DNA from: an uncultured Lachnospiraceae bacterium
GTDB taxonomy: Bacteria; Bacillota; Clostridia; Lachnospirales; Lachnospiraceae
DNA length: 30,084 bases
NCBI GenBank assembly: GCA_910585635.1
Contig: CAJUFE010000060.1
Span: 1 to 30,084 of the forward strand
Direction: 5' to 3'
Of the stretch, positions 1-6,802 are shown in pieces. Positions within the stretch are counted from its first letter, which is position 1. Each line of letters begins with the position of its first letter. Position numbers and translations under genes: made by a program. The notes beneath the pieces were generated by a model. The model saw nothing but the letters and a program-made list of their open reading frames with translations. It was not told where the DNA came from and made no database searches.

Positions 1-52
1 CTTGATAGTATAGATTGTTCAACTTTTCCTGTCCACACTTATATACTAACAC
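1..52. mobile_element. possible insertion sequence end at the break in the endoglucanase gene
   Basis: Reading the minus strand, the GH5 reading frame is normal up to the residues HLIF (about position 53) and then passes abruptly into AT-rich sequence that bears no resemblance to the expected GH5 continuation. The foreign side contains a TGTTAGTATATAAG stretch followed by TGGACAGG. This reminds me of the ends of IS3-family elements, which often start with TG and carry a TGGACA block. Only about 50 bases are visible, with no transposase and no second end, so the identification is tentative. A plain deletion or rearrangement junction is the alternative. Confidence 0.3.
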
Positions 53-638
53 CAAAGATCAGATGATCGCCGTATGCCGCGAAGTGATCCGCGATCTGCT
101 GCCATACAGTCTGGTATTTCCTGGTGATCCGCCCATAGTCCTGGCTGGCCTTCCGGATCCAGGAGGTGTCGGACTCGCCGCCGTCATGGTGGATGTTCAA
201 GATCACGTACATGTCCTCTTCCATGCACCAGTCCACCACCTTCTGGACCTCGGCCATATAGGCGGGATCGACCCGGTCGTTCTCGTCGATCCAGTGGGAC
301 CAGCTCACCGGGAGGCGGATGCTCTTAAAGCCGCCCTCCCGGACCTTATGGATAAAAAGCTTTGTGACCGGGTCGTTCCCCCAGGCCTTCTGGTATTCCG
401 TGGGGTCGTGGGTGGTGATGAAGGATCCGATGCTGTCGAAGGTATTGCCGATGTTGTAGCCAAGCCCCATATCCTCCACAAGCTGCTGGGAGCTCATCTC
501 CCGGACCGTACCGCCTTTTCCATAGCTGTCGGCATAGGATGTGAAGGAAGCGTTCGCCAGACAGGCAGAGGCGGCGAGGACCGCGGCCATCACGCAGCTG
601 GCAGCCCGCTTTAGATGCTTCTTCCAAACTAGACTCAT
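39..638 (-). pseudogene. GH5 endoglucanase (cellulase), N-terminal fragment, truncated
   Basis: This is the first 195 or so residues of a secreted glycoside hydrolase family 5 endoglucanase. Residues 1-35 form a signal peptide (KKHLKR, hydrophobic core, small residues before SYADS). The GH5 landmarks follow: GYNIGNTFDS, then GGFKSIRLPVSWSHWID, then MYVILNIHHDGG. The frame breaks right after HLIF, where the family continues with the catalytic acid/base Glu of the NEP motif, so both catalytic glutamates are missing. Full-length homologues are usually more than 350 residues. The ATG at 638 has a strong AGGAGG ribosome binding site, so translation probably still starts, but the product cannot be an active cellulase. 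The last few codons (GVSI) come from the sequence beyond the junction. Confidence 0.8.
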
Positions 639-794
639 GGTATCTCCTCCTGTATCTTCGATATATTTGTTACCATTTTACCATCTATGGCAGGAGGGCC
701 GATACCCGAAAAATTATGGGGAAAAGCCTGCGATTTTTTGACTGGGACGGTGCTGCCCATTTCCAGAAAAAAGAAAGCTTTGATCTTTCGCAAC

Positions 795-808
795 AGAACA
801 TCTGTTCC
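795..808. promoter_or_regulatory. LexA/SOS-like box upstream of the AbiF RNA promoter
   Basis: AGAACATCTGTTCC contains a perfect 5-bp inverted repeat (GAACA/TGTTC, 2-bp centre). It agrees with the Bacillus-type LexA consensus CGAACRNRYGTTYC at 12 of 14 positions. It ends at the base before the -35 box (809-814), where bound repressor would block RNA polymerase. A second, better match lies at 22070-22083. The consensus is recalled and LexA control is inference; any dimeric repressor could use such a site. Confidence 0.4.
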
Positions 809-836
809 TTGACATTTTTCTGTTTTATGGTATGAT
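809..836 (+). promoter_or_regulatory. sigma-A promoter of the AbiF RNA and abi gene
   Basis: A consensus -35 TTGACA (809-814) is followed by a 16-bp spacer and a -10 TATGAT (831-836) that carries the extended -10 TG motif (828-829). Transcription should start near 843, only a few bases before the hairpin of the leader RNA. This is one of the strongest-looking promoters in the window. Confidence 0.75.
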
Positions 837-842
837 TTATTT

Positions 843-897
843 AACATCTCCCTCAGGCCTCTGTGGAAACACATGCACACTTGAGGGCGTTTTGTTT
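843..897 (+). ncRNA. structured leader RNA upstream of the abi gene (AbiF-type RNA)
   Basis: The predicted transcript starts near 843 and folds at once. The outer stem pairs 850-857 (CCCTCAGG) with 880-887 (CTTGAGGG), 8 bp including one G-U. Inside it, TGTG (862-865) pairs with CACA (870-873) and closes a GAAA tetraloop of the GNRA type, with internal loops at 858-861 and 874-879. After the outer stem comes CGTTTTGTTT (888-897), a T-rich tract that could end most transcripts and leave a small RNA of about 50 nt, with some readthrough into the abi gene. A conserved RNA motif upstream of AbiF genes has been described from comparative genomics. I assign this one by position and fold only, since I cannot run its covariance model. 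A simple attenuator is the alternative. Confidence 0.6.
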
Positions 898-912
898 ATA
901 AGGAGTAACTAT

Positions 913-1794
913 ATGGCAGATAAGGATTTTAAGACAATTGAAGAACAGCTGGAGATCCTCCGTTCCCGTGGACTCATCATCGATGATGAGTCTCTGGCAA
1001 AAGATTTTCTGCTCCATAATAATTACTACCGGATCAGCGGCTATTCGCTGACCCTTCGTAAAAATAATGTCTTTTCCAGATCTGCAACGTTCCAAAATAT
1101 TGTTGATATTTATCACTTCGACCATGAACTCAGGCACATCATCCTCCAATATCTTGAAGTGATCGAAGTGCAGATGAAATCCGTATATGTTTATGAATTC
1201 ACAAAAGTTCACGGTCCTGCCGGCTATCTTGACCATAACTTTTTTACCAACAAAGCCAAACACAACGAGATCATCACCAAGGCAGAGCTACAGAAAACAA
1301 GCCGGCTTCCCCATGAAGCCTACCTGAAGCACTTCGTGAATGAGTTGCAGCAGGATATTCCCTTATGGGCTTACGTTGATCTATTTACCATATCCGACAT
1401 CTCATTTTTATACTCTATTTCTGAGCAGCCCATAAAGGATGCTGTTGCCCACGCCTTTGGCCTGACTATGAACAAAGGGGCTTTCATCCTCGGAAGCTAC
1501 ATGCACAGCATGACGATCATCCGCAACCTGTGCGCCCACGGAAGCAGGATCTATAACCGCCTTTTTGAGCAGAAGCCTTCCCTCAACAAGAGGGAAAAGG
1601 CGCTGCTGATAAAGGACAACAACGGAAATATTGACAATGCGCATTTTTATGGTTTCCTGCTCGTCATGAAACGGCTGCTCCCCGCCGATGGATTTAATGA
1701 AATGAAAAGATCCATCATTGCATTGACAAAAAAGTATCCCTTTGTCCGGATGGATCATTATGGTTTCCGCAGTGACTGGCAACAAAAAATATAA
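913..1794 (+). CDS. Abi_2 family (AbiD/AbiF-like) abortive infection HEPN protein
   Basis: A protein of 293 residues of the Abi_2 family, a typical size. The N-terminal family signature NNYYRISGYSL is at residues 36-46. The HEPN ribonuclease motif Rx4H is intact in the C-terminal half (R204, N205, H209, within RNLCAHGSRIYNR). Such proteins are thought to cut RNA and to stop growth during phage infection, and AbiF-type members are controlled by a small RNA encoded just upstream. The start at 913 is chosen over an upstream ATG at 832 because AGGAG (901-905) lies 7 nt before it and because the upstream part would run through the leader RNA. The gene is alone on the plus strand with its own promoter and terminator, next to a broken gene, which fits a horizontally acquired defence cassette. 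The family call is strong; the mechanism is inferred. Confidence 0.85.
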   Translation: MADKDFKTIEEQLEILRSRGLIIDDESLAKDFLLHNNYYRISGYSLTLRKNNVFSRSATFQNIVDIYHFDHELRHIILQYLEVIEVQMKSVYVYEFTKVHGPAGYLDHNFFTNKAKHNEIITKAELQKTSRLPHEAYLKHFVNELQQDIPLWAYVDLFTISDISFLYSISEQPIKDAVAHAFGLTMNKGAFILGSYMHSMTIIRNLCAHGSRIYNRLFEQKPSLNKREKALLIKDNNGNIDNAHFYGFLLVMKRLLPADGFNEMKRSIIALTKKYPFVRMDHYGFRSDWQQKI

Positions 1795-1874
1795 TAATAT
1801 CTCCATAGTCGCATATACTATTTAGGACTTCTCCCACGAGCCGGTTTTCGGCGCAATACTGTGGGCGGTCTGGA

Positions 1875-1903
1875 GCCGGGGTTATTCCCCGGCCCTCTTT
1901 TTT
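1875..1903 (+). terminator. rho-independent terminator after the abi gene
   Basis: GCCGGGG (1875-1881) pairs with CCCCGGC (1887-1893) around a TTATT loop and is followed by CCTCTTTTTT. It lies about 80 bp after the abi stop codon and acts in the plus direction only. It closes the abi cassette before the convergent response regulator gene. Confidence 0.8.
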
Positions 1904-1964
1904 CACCCCTTCCCCACATCCGAGCATTTTCCGCCTATTGTCCATGTTCTGCCGCTCCACCCGC

Positions 1965-1993
1965 AAAGAAAGAGCCTTCCTCATTCGGAAGGC
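1965..1993 (-). terminator. rho-independent terminator of the sugar operon
   Basis: On the minus strand GCCTTCC pairs with GGAAGGC around a 6-base loop, followed by TCTTTCTTT. The loop contains the stop codon of the response regulator, so the terminator overlaps the end of the gene. It marks the 3' end of the sugar cluster transcript. Confidence 0.75.
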
Positions 1994-3519
1994 CCCTTCA
2001 GCCGGCGGTAGTCCCGGGGACTGATCCCCACGTATTTCTTAAATTTTACATAGAAGTAATCGATGCTGCTGTAGCCCACCTGTTCGGATATCTGATAGAC
2101 CTTTAAGTCGGTCTCCTCCAGCAGGCGTTTGGCGTTGGCGATCCGGATGATGTCTAAGGAGTTGTTGAAGCTCTCGCCCATCTCCTTCTGGAAACGTTTT
2201 CCCAGATAGGCGCTGTTGTAGTTAAAAAGCTTTGCGATGCCCTCCAGCTTCAGATCCTTATCGTAGTTCTTTTCCATATAGTAATAGACACGCCGGATCA
2301 CGCTGCCGATACCTTCGGAGCCGATCTTCTGGCTGAAGGCGATCAGCAGCTGTTCGTACCGCACCAACAGGGTTTTTAACTCCTTTACCCCCAGGAGCCG
2401 CTCTAAGCCGGACTGGATATCGATCCCGGATACAGACGGGTACTTTTTCCCCAGGCGGATGTGGAGCTGCAGGGCATCCTGGATCAGCTTGAGCTTGATC
2501 TCGTCTTCCTTTAAAAGATGCCAGATACAGTGGTCGTGAAAGATACGCAGCGCCTGTCGGATCCCTTCCAGCTCCCCTACCTCTATGAGTGTCTCCAGAT
2601 GCTCTAAGGAGATCATCTCGCCGTTTTTCTCCATCCCGCAGAGCTGTTCGATGGTCAGCACATTTTCCTGGCCAAAGAGGAAGGAGTGATCTAAGAGAAA
2701 GACCGCGCTCTCATAGGAGCAGGAAAGATCCTGCCAATTCCGCACATTGTTGCCGATCGCGATCAAAAGCATACTCCCGCAGGCTGCCTGGAGACGTTTA
2801 TCCCTCTTTTCCAAGCGGCTCTTTAAAAGCGCGCTCTCTACCGACCGGAAGACCAGGACCGTCTGCCGGTCCATGAGGAATACCCCCATGCAGCTTATGT
2901 CCCCCTCCAAAAGGGAGCAGGTCCTGCTGTACAGACTCTCTCCCCCGGCCACCGGCTCCGGTGTCAGCTCCCGGCAGACCGCCACGCAAAAGCAGTCTGC
3001 CGTAAGGTCCATCTGGTAACGCTCCATATCCTGGATGAGCTCCTCTAAAGGCGCGGCGTTCAGTACGATCCGCCGCAGGAGGTCCCAACGCAGCTTATCG
3101 GTCACCTGGTCATGGCGCTCCTGGAGCTTTGCGGCCTTTTCGATATCCTCGCGGATCCGGCGCAGGTAGGACCAGAGCTCTTCTTCGTCGATCGGCTTTA
3201 GGAGATAGCCTTCCACCCCCAGAGCGATCGCGGACCTGGCGTATTCAAATTCCGAGTATCCGGTCAGGATGATAAAATGCCCCTCAAACCCGCGCGCCCT
3301 GGCTTCCTTGATCACCTCCAGCCCGGACATCCCCGGCATCTTGATATCCACCAGCACGATATCCGGTCTTTCCGAGAGGATCAGCTCCAGGCCGCTCCGG
3401 CCGTCCTTGCCGCAGGGGGTGAGGCGGATCTGCTCCTCCTCGGCCCCCTGCAGGATCATCTCGCAGATCCCTTCCCGGACGATCTTTTCATCGTCGATCA
3501 GCATCACCTTGATCTCCAT
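1981..3519 (-). CDS. YesN-like response regulator, REC plus AraC-type DNA-binding domain
   Basis: A protein of 512 residues. The receiver domain (1-120) has the full phosphorylation set: acidic pair D9/D10, phosphoacceptor D58 in VLVDIKMPGMSG, T86 and K108 of the KP motif. A long middle segment (120-400) of unknown fold is followed by an AraC/XylS double helix-turn-helix (about 405-508) ending in GYSSIDYFYVKFKKYVGISPRDYRRL. Proteins of this type usually work with a membrane histidine kinase next door and switch on sugar uptake or utilisation genes. No kinase or sugar transporter is present here, so the regulator is an orphan, or its partner lies elsewhere. It is the last gene of the sugar cluster, 140 bp after the transaldolase gene, and a hairpin terminator overlaps its stop codon. 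Confidence 0.9.
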   Translation of the reverse strand: MEIKVMLIDDEKIVREGICEMILQGAEEEQIRLTPCGKDGRSGLELILSERPDIVLVDIKMPGMSGLEVIKEARARGFEGHFIILTGYSEFEYARSAIALGVEGYLLKPIDEEELWSYLRRIREDIEKAAKLQERHDQVTDKLRWDLLRRIVLNAAPLEELIQDMERYQMDLTADCFCVAVCRELTPEPVAGGESLYSRTCSLLEGDISCMGVFLMDRQTVLVFRSVESALLKSRLEKRDKRLQAACGSMLLIAIGNNVRNWQDLSCSYESAVFLLDHSFLFGQENVLTIEQLCGMEKNGEMISLEHLETLIEVGELEGIRQALRIFHDHCIWHLLKEDEIKLKLIQDALQLHIRLGKKYPSVSGIDIQSGLERLLGVKELKTLLVRYEQLLIAFSQKIGSEGIGSVIRRVYYYMEKNYDKDLKLEGIAKLFNYNSAYLGKRFQKEMGESFNNSLDIIRIANAKRLLEETDLKVYQISEQVGYSSIDYFYVKFKKYVGISPRDYRRLKGPSE

Positions 3520-3643
3520 CTGCTCTCTCCCGTCTGCTCATCCTGAAAACAATATCAGCATTTTTACCTCTGGTACATCGCTGCGCGGATCTTGAAGTGG
3601 GTCGTTCTCGTCATCTGTGTAAGCTGTGCATCTGCAGAGCGAA

Positions 3644-3661
3644 GATGCGGCGCGCCGCATC
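3644..3661. repeat. perfect 18-bp palindrome overlapping the transaldolase stop codon
   Basis: GATGCGGCGCGCCGCATC is its own reverse complement and covers two bases of the TGA stop codon of the transaldolase gene. No T tract follows on either strand, so it is not a standard terminator. It could be an mRNA-stabilising stem (7 bp with a CGCG loop) between the transaldolase and regulator genes, or a protein binding site. The rest of the 3520-3643 gap shows nothing I can name. Confidence 0.5.
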
Positions 3662-4313
3662 ACTCGCCGAACACGGCCTTATGATCGGCCTGGAACTTCT
3701 CGATCCCGGCATCGGTCAGGGGATGCTTTAGCATCTGGCAGATCACCTTGTAAGGGACGGTGGCGATATCCGCGCCGGCCTTTGCGCAGTCGATCACATG
3801 GATCGGGTTGCGGATGCTGGCCGCGATCACCTGGGTGTCGATATCGTGGATCGCGAAGATCTCTGTGATATCCCGGATCAGGTCGATCCCGGGCATGGAG
3901 ATATCGTCTAAGCGGCCCAGGAAGGGGGAGACGTAGGTGGCACCGGCTCTTGCGGCCAGCAGTGCCTGGGCGGCCGTAAAGACCAGGGTCACATTGGTCT
4001 TGATGCCTTCTGCCGCCAAACCCTTGACCGCCTTTAAGCCTTCTGCTGTCATGGGGATCTTCACCACCATGTTGGGATGGATCGCCGCGATATCCCGGCC
4101 CTCCCGGATCATCCCTTCCGCGTCTGTGGTGGTGGCCTTCACCTCGCCGCTGATCGCGCCGTCCACGATACCGGCGATCTCCTGGATCACCTCGTTAAAG
4201 TCCCGGCCTTCCTTCGCGATCAGAGAGGGGTTGGTGGTAACGCCGCAGATCACCCCCATCTCTGCCGCGCTCCTGATCTCCTCTACATTAGCCGTGTCTA
4301 CAAAAAAGCGCAT
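3660..4313 (-). CDS. fsa: fructose-6-phosphate aldolase / transaldolase (FSA-TalC type)
   Basis: A protein of 217 residues, the usual length of the small transaldolase subfamily and shorter than classical TalB. It is a TIM barrel with the family N-terminus MRFFVDTANVEEIR, the phosphate-site region GVTTNPSLIAKEG (24-36), the Schiff-base lysine K85 in NMVVKIPMT, TNVTLVF and the late motif SPFLGRLDD. It either moves a dihydroxyacetone unit between sugar phosphates (transaldolase) or cleaves fructose 6-phosphate; sequence alone does not separate the two. With the transketolase and xylulokinase of the same cluster it would complete the non-oxidative pentose phosphate steps. The ATG at 4313 is preceded by a GGAGGAG Shine-Dalgarno. 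It lies 101 bp downstream of the isomerase gene on the same strand. Confidence 0.92.
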   Translation of the reverse strand: MRFFVDTANVEEIRSAAEMGVICGVTTNPSLIAKEGRDFNEVIQEIAGIVDGAISGEVKATTTDAEGMIREGRDIAAIHPNMVVKIPMTAEGLKAVKGLAAEGIKTNVTLVFTAAQALLAARAGATYVSPFLGRLDDISMPGIDLIRDITEIFAIHDIDTQVIAASIRNPIHVIDCAKAGADIATVPYKVICQMLKHPLTDAGIEKFQADHKAVFGE

Positions 4314-4414
4314 CTCGCTCCTCCTCTTCCGCCCTTGTCCTTCCGGGCTAGAGTCCTATGCCTCATCCGGCGGCCGGGCTGTGTTTTCTTCTACTTTACC
4401 ACATCCACCGGCTC

Positions 4415-5899
4415 TTATGCAAAGGGATTTTCGGTCTTGTAGAGCATTCCCGCCGGCTGGTTGAAGCCGATCTCCTCGGGGGCGACACCGATGTATTTAA
4501 AGACCTCGTAGATCGCCTTTCCGAAATGGCCGAAGGCCACGGCCCCGTGGTGGGGGAAGTTCTTCTCGATCAGCACATGGCGGTAGAAACGGTCCATCTG
4601 AGGGATGGCGAAGATCCCGATCGCTCCGAAGGAGCGGGTGGCCACGGGAAGGACCTCGCCCTGGGCGATGTAGGCCCTGAGCTTGCTGTCCGCCGTGCTC
4701 TGGAGACGGAAGAAGGTGATGGCGCCGGGCTGGATATCCCCCTCTAAGGTCCCCTGAGTCACCTCCTCTGGCAGGGATCTGGCCATGATCAGCTGGTGCT
4801 TCATCTCGCAGAAGGACAGCTTCTTCGAGCTGGTGTTCCCACAGTGGAAGCCCATGAAGGTCTCCCTCTGGGTGTAGCTGTAGGTCCCTTTGATGTCCTC
4901 CTCATACAGGTCGGTGGGGACCGAGTTATTGATATCTAAGAGGGTCACCACATCGTCACTCACGCAGGTCCCGATGAATTCGCTTAAGGCCCCGTAGATG
5001 TCTACCTCACAGGACACCGGGATGCCCCTTCCGGTCAGACGGCTGTTCACATAGCAGGGGACAAAGCCGAACTGGGTCTGGAAGGCCGGCCAGCATTTCC
5101 CGGCGATCGCCACGTACTTCCGGTAGCCCTTATGAGCCTCGACCCAGTCTAAAAGGGTCAGCTCATACTGGGCCAGCTTTTCTAAGATCTCCGGCTTCTT
5201 ATTGCCTGCGCCCAGCTCCGCGGCCATGTCCCTGACCACATCCGGGATACGGGCATCGCCGGCATGCTTATTAAAGGCTTCGAACAGATCAAGCTCCGAG
5301 TTCTCTTCGATCTCCACACCCAAGTCATAAAGCCGCTTGATCGGCGCGTTGCAGGCTAAGAAATTCAAGGGGCGGGGGCCGAAACTGATGATCTTAAGGC
5401 CGGACAGGCCGATGATGGCCCGGGCGATCGGGACGAACTCCGCGATCATGTCCGCGCACTGGGCGGCGTCCCCCACCGGATACTCCGGGATATAGGCTCT
5501 TACCTCCCGCAGCTTTAAGTTATAGCTGGCGTTCAGCATGCCGCAGTAGGCATCGCCCCGCCCCTGGATCAGGTTGCTGCCGGTCTCCTCGGCCGCCGCG
5601 ATGAACATCACCGGCCCGTCAAAATGCCTGGCCAGCAGTGTCTCCGCGATCTCCGGACCGAAATTGCCCAGGTAGACCACCAGGCCGTTACAGCCTGCCC
5701 TTTTCACGTCCTCTAAGGCCTGTACCATGTGGATCTCACTCTCCACGATACAGACGGGACATTCATAGATATCCTCCGGGTCATACTTGGCCCTGTAGGC
5801 TTCTGCTACGGCCTTCCGTCTGTTCACAGAAAGGCTCTCCGGGAAGCAGTCGCGGCTCACGGCCACGATGCCCAGCTTGACTCTTGGCATATTTTCCAT
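4415..5899 (-). CDS. L-fucose/L-arabinose isomerase-like sugar isomerase
   Basis: A protein of 494 residues related to the C-terminal half of the L-fucose isomerase superfamily. Landmarks are FGPRPLNFLACNAPIKRLYD, then GKCWPAFQTQFGFVPCYVNSRL and GIPVSCEVDIYGALSE, and then LLDINNSVPTD and GFHCGNTSS. The Glu of CEVD, the Asp of LLDIN and a late His of HHGAVAFGHFG are candidate metal ligands. It should interconvert an aldose and a ketose using a divalent metal, but which sugar is not clear; the neighbouring xylulokinase suggests a pentose. The frame is open upstream to 6013; I chose the ATG at 5899 because GGAGG lies 8 nt before it and because the upstream residues come from the intergenic repeat. 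No XylA- or AraA-type isomerase occurs in the window, so this enzyme probably takes that place. Confidence 0.8.
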   Translation of the reverse strand: MENMPRVKLGIVAVSRDCFPESLSVNRRKAVAEAYRAKYDPEDIYECPVCIVESEIHMVQALEDVKRAGCNGLVVYLGNFGPEIAETLLARHFDGPVMFIAAAEETGSNLIQGRGDAYCGMLNASYNLKLREVRAYIPEYPVGDAAQCADMIAEFVPIARAIIGLSGLKIISFGPRPLNFLACNAPIKRLYDLGVEIEENSELDLFEAFNKHAGDARIPDVVRDMAAELGAGNKKPEILEKLAQYELTLLDWVEAHKGYRKYVAIAGKCWPAFQTQFGFVPCYVNSRLTGRGIPVSCEVDIYGALSEFIGTCVSDDVVTLLDINNSVPTDLYEEDIKGTYSYTQRETFMGFHCGNTSSKKLSFCEMKHQLIMARSLPEEVTQGTLEGDIQPGAITFFRLQSTADSKLRAYIAQGEVLPVATRSFGAIGIFAIPQMDRFYRHVLIEKNFPHHGAVAFGHFGKAIYEVFKYIGVAPEEIGFNQPAGMLYKTENPFA

Positions 5900-5919
5900 C
5901 TTTCTATCCTCCATCTCCA

Positions 5920-6004
5920 CCGCCGCCTGGCGGCGATGTTTTTTGTAGACCGCCATGTGCCTGATGGCAGGGTCTTTTTGCAGACCGCCATATGGCCTGA
6001 CGGC
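5920..6004 (-). repeat. imperfect 34-36 bp tandem repeat with stem-loops before the isomerase gene
   Basis: On the minus strand two units (6004-5969 and 5968-5935) share GCC-RTCAGGC, ATGGCGGTCT and CAAAAA. A third, partial unit (5934-5920) keeps GCCGCCAGGCGGCGG. Each unit contains an inverted repeat such as GCCAT/ATGGC, so the intercistronic mRNA can form up to three small hairpins. In the minus direction no T tract follows, so these are not terminators for the operon. The array fills much of the 169-bp gap between the DUF4867 and isomerase genes and ends about 20 bp before the isomerase start. Confidence 0.6.
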
Positions 6005-6068
6005 AGCACGCACGTACAGCCTGCGATCTTCCTGGCAGCGTCTCTCTATCCTGCGGTATCTGCTCTCG

Positions 6069-6686
6069 TTACAGGCTGATGTTCTCTCCCTCCAGCCCGA
6101 TCCAGGCGTTCTGGGGAAGGCCGCCCTCCCGGTGGCCGATCAGCCATTTGTTCCTGGCAAACAAAAGCTCATCCTTTCCCTCTGCCGCCTGGGCGTGAGC
6201 CAGCTCTGTATTGGTCCCTCTGGGAAGGACCACCACACAGCGAAAACCGGTATCCTCCGCCTGGCAGGGGGCATAGTGGAGCGTGGTGGCATAAAGCTCC
6301 ACCAGGGTCCCCGCCGGGACGAAGAAGGCTTCGATCTGACGGGTCTCATAGGTCATCCCATCCGTGATATCCTGCTGCCTCCCTAAAAGGAGCACCATGT
6401 CCGTCACCGCCAGATCCAGCTCTGAGGAGCGGTGATACTCCACCGCGTTCAGCTTTTTGTTGTGCCCGTTGCAGTAGCCTACCTGGATCTCCATCTGCCC
6501 GTAAAAGCCGCGGGCCAGCTGCCCTGCCACCGGCAGCGCTTCCAGCTCCGGGACAGAGGCCACATAGACCACATCCTCCGGCAGGGGTGTATGGGCCATC
6601 GCCTCCTCAAGCACCTTAGTATCATATCCCTTGATCACCCGCCCATAGGTCCTGAAGGCGGGGTCGCGCAATGTTTTGATCTCCAT
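6069..6686 (-). CDS. DUF4867 family protein, sugar-cluster partner
   Basis: A protein of 205 residues that I recognise as DUF4867, a family usually found beside fucose-isomerase-like proteins, xylulokinases and transketolases in Firmicutes. There is no signal peptide or membrane segment. The second half has a beta-rich, cupin-like feel (VEYHRSSELDLAVTDMVLLLG, then FFVPAGTLVELYATTLHYAPC) with conserved-looking His and Cys residues. That would suit a small sugar-binding or epimerase/mutarotase role, but no function is established and I do not assign one. The ATG at 6686 is followed directly by EIKTLRDPAF, and a purine-rich AAGGAGATATG context supports it. It lies between xylulokinase (226-bp gap with a tandem repeat) and the isomerase (169-bp gap with a tandem repeat). 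Confidence 0.7.
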   Translation of the reverse strand: MEIKTLRDPAFRTYGRVIKGYDTKVLEEAMAHTPLPEDVVYVASVPELEALPVAGQLARGFYGQMEIQVGYCNGHNKKLNAVEYHRSSELDLAVTDMVLLLGRQQDITDGMTYETRQIEAFFVPAGTLVELYATTLHYAPCQAEDTGFRCVVVLPRGTNTELAHAQAAEGKDELLFARNKWLIGHREGGLPQNAWIGLEGENISL

Positions 6687-6802
6687 CTCATATCTCCTTC
6701 TTTCCTTCCCGATCGCCCGATCTATCGCCGTGCCGGACCTTTTTACCGATCCGCGCTCATGGCCTGACTGACGGCTTGCAGAGTCCGCATTTTGCCGGGC
6801 TT

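Noticed and set aside
15..614. Plus-strand reading frame of 199 codons opposite the endoglucanase
   Set aside because: It is the complement of a frame with clear GH5 motifs and a signal peptide, has no ribosome binding site and no recognisable domain.
5948..5979. Terminator-like hairpin followed by TTTTT on the plus strand
   Set aside because: There is no plus-strand gene to terminate here, and on the operon strand the stem is followed by A-rich sequence. It is better read as one unit of the tandem repeat.
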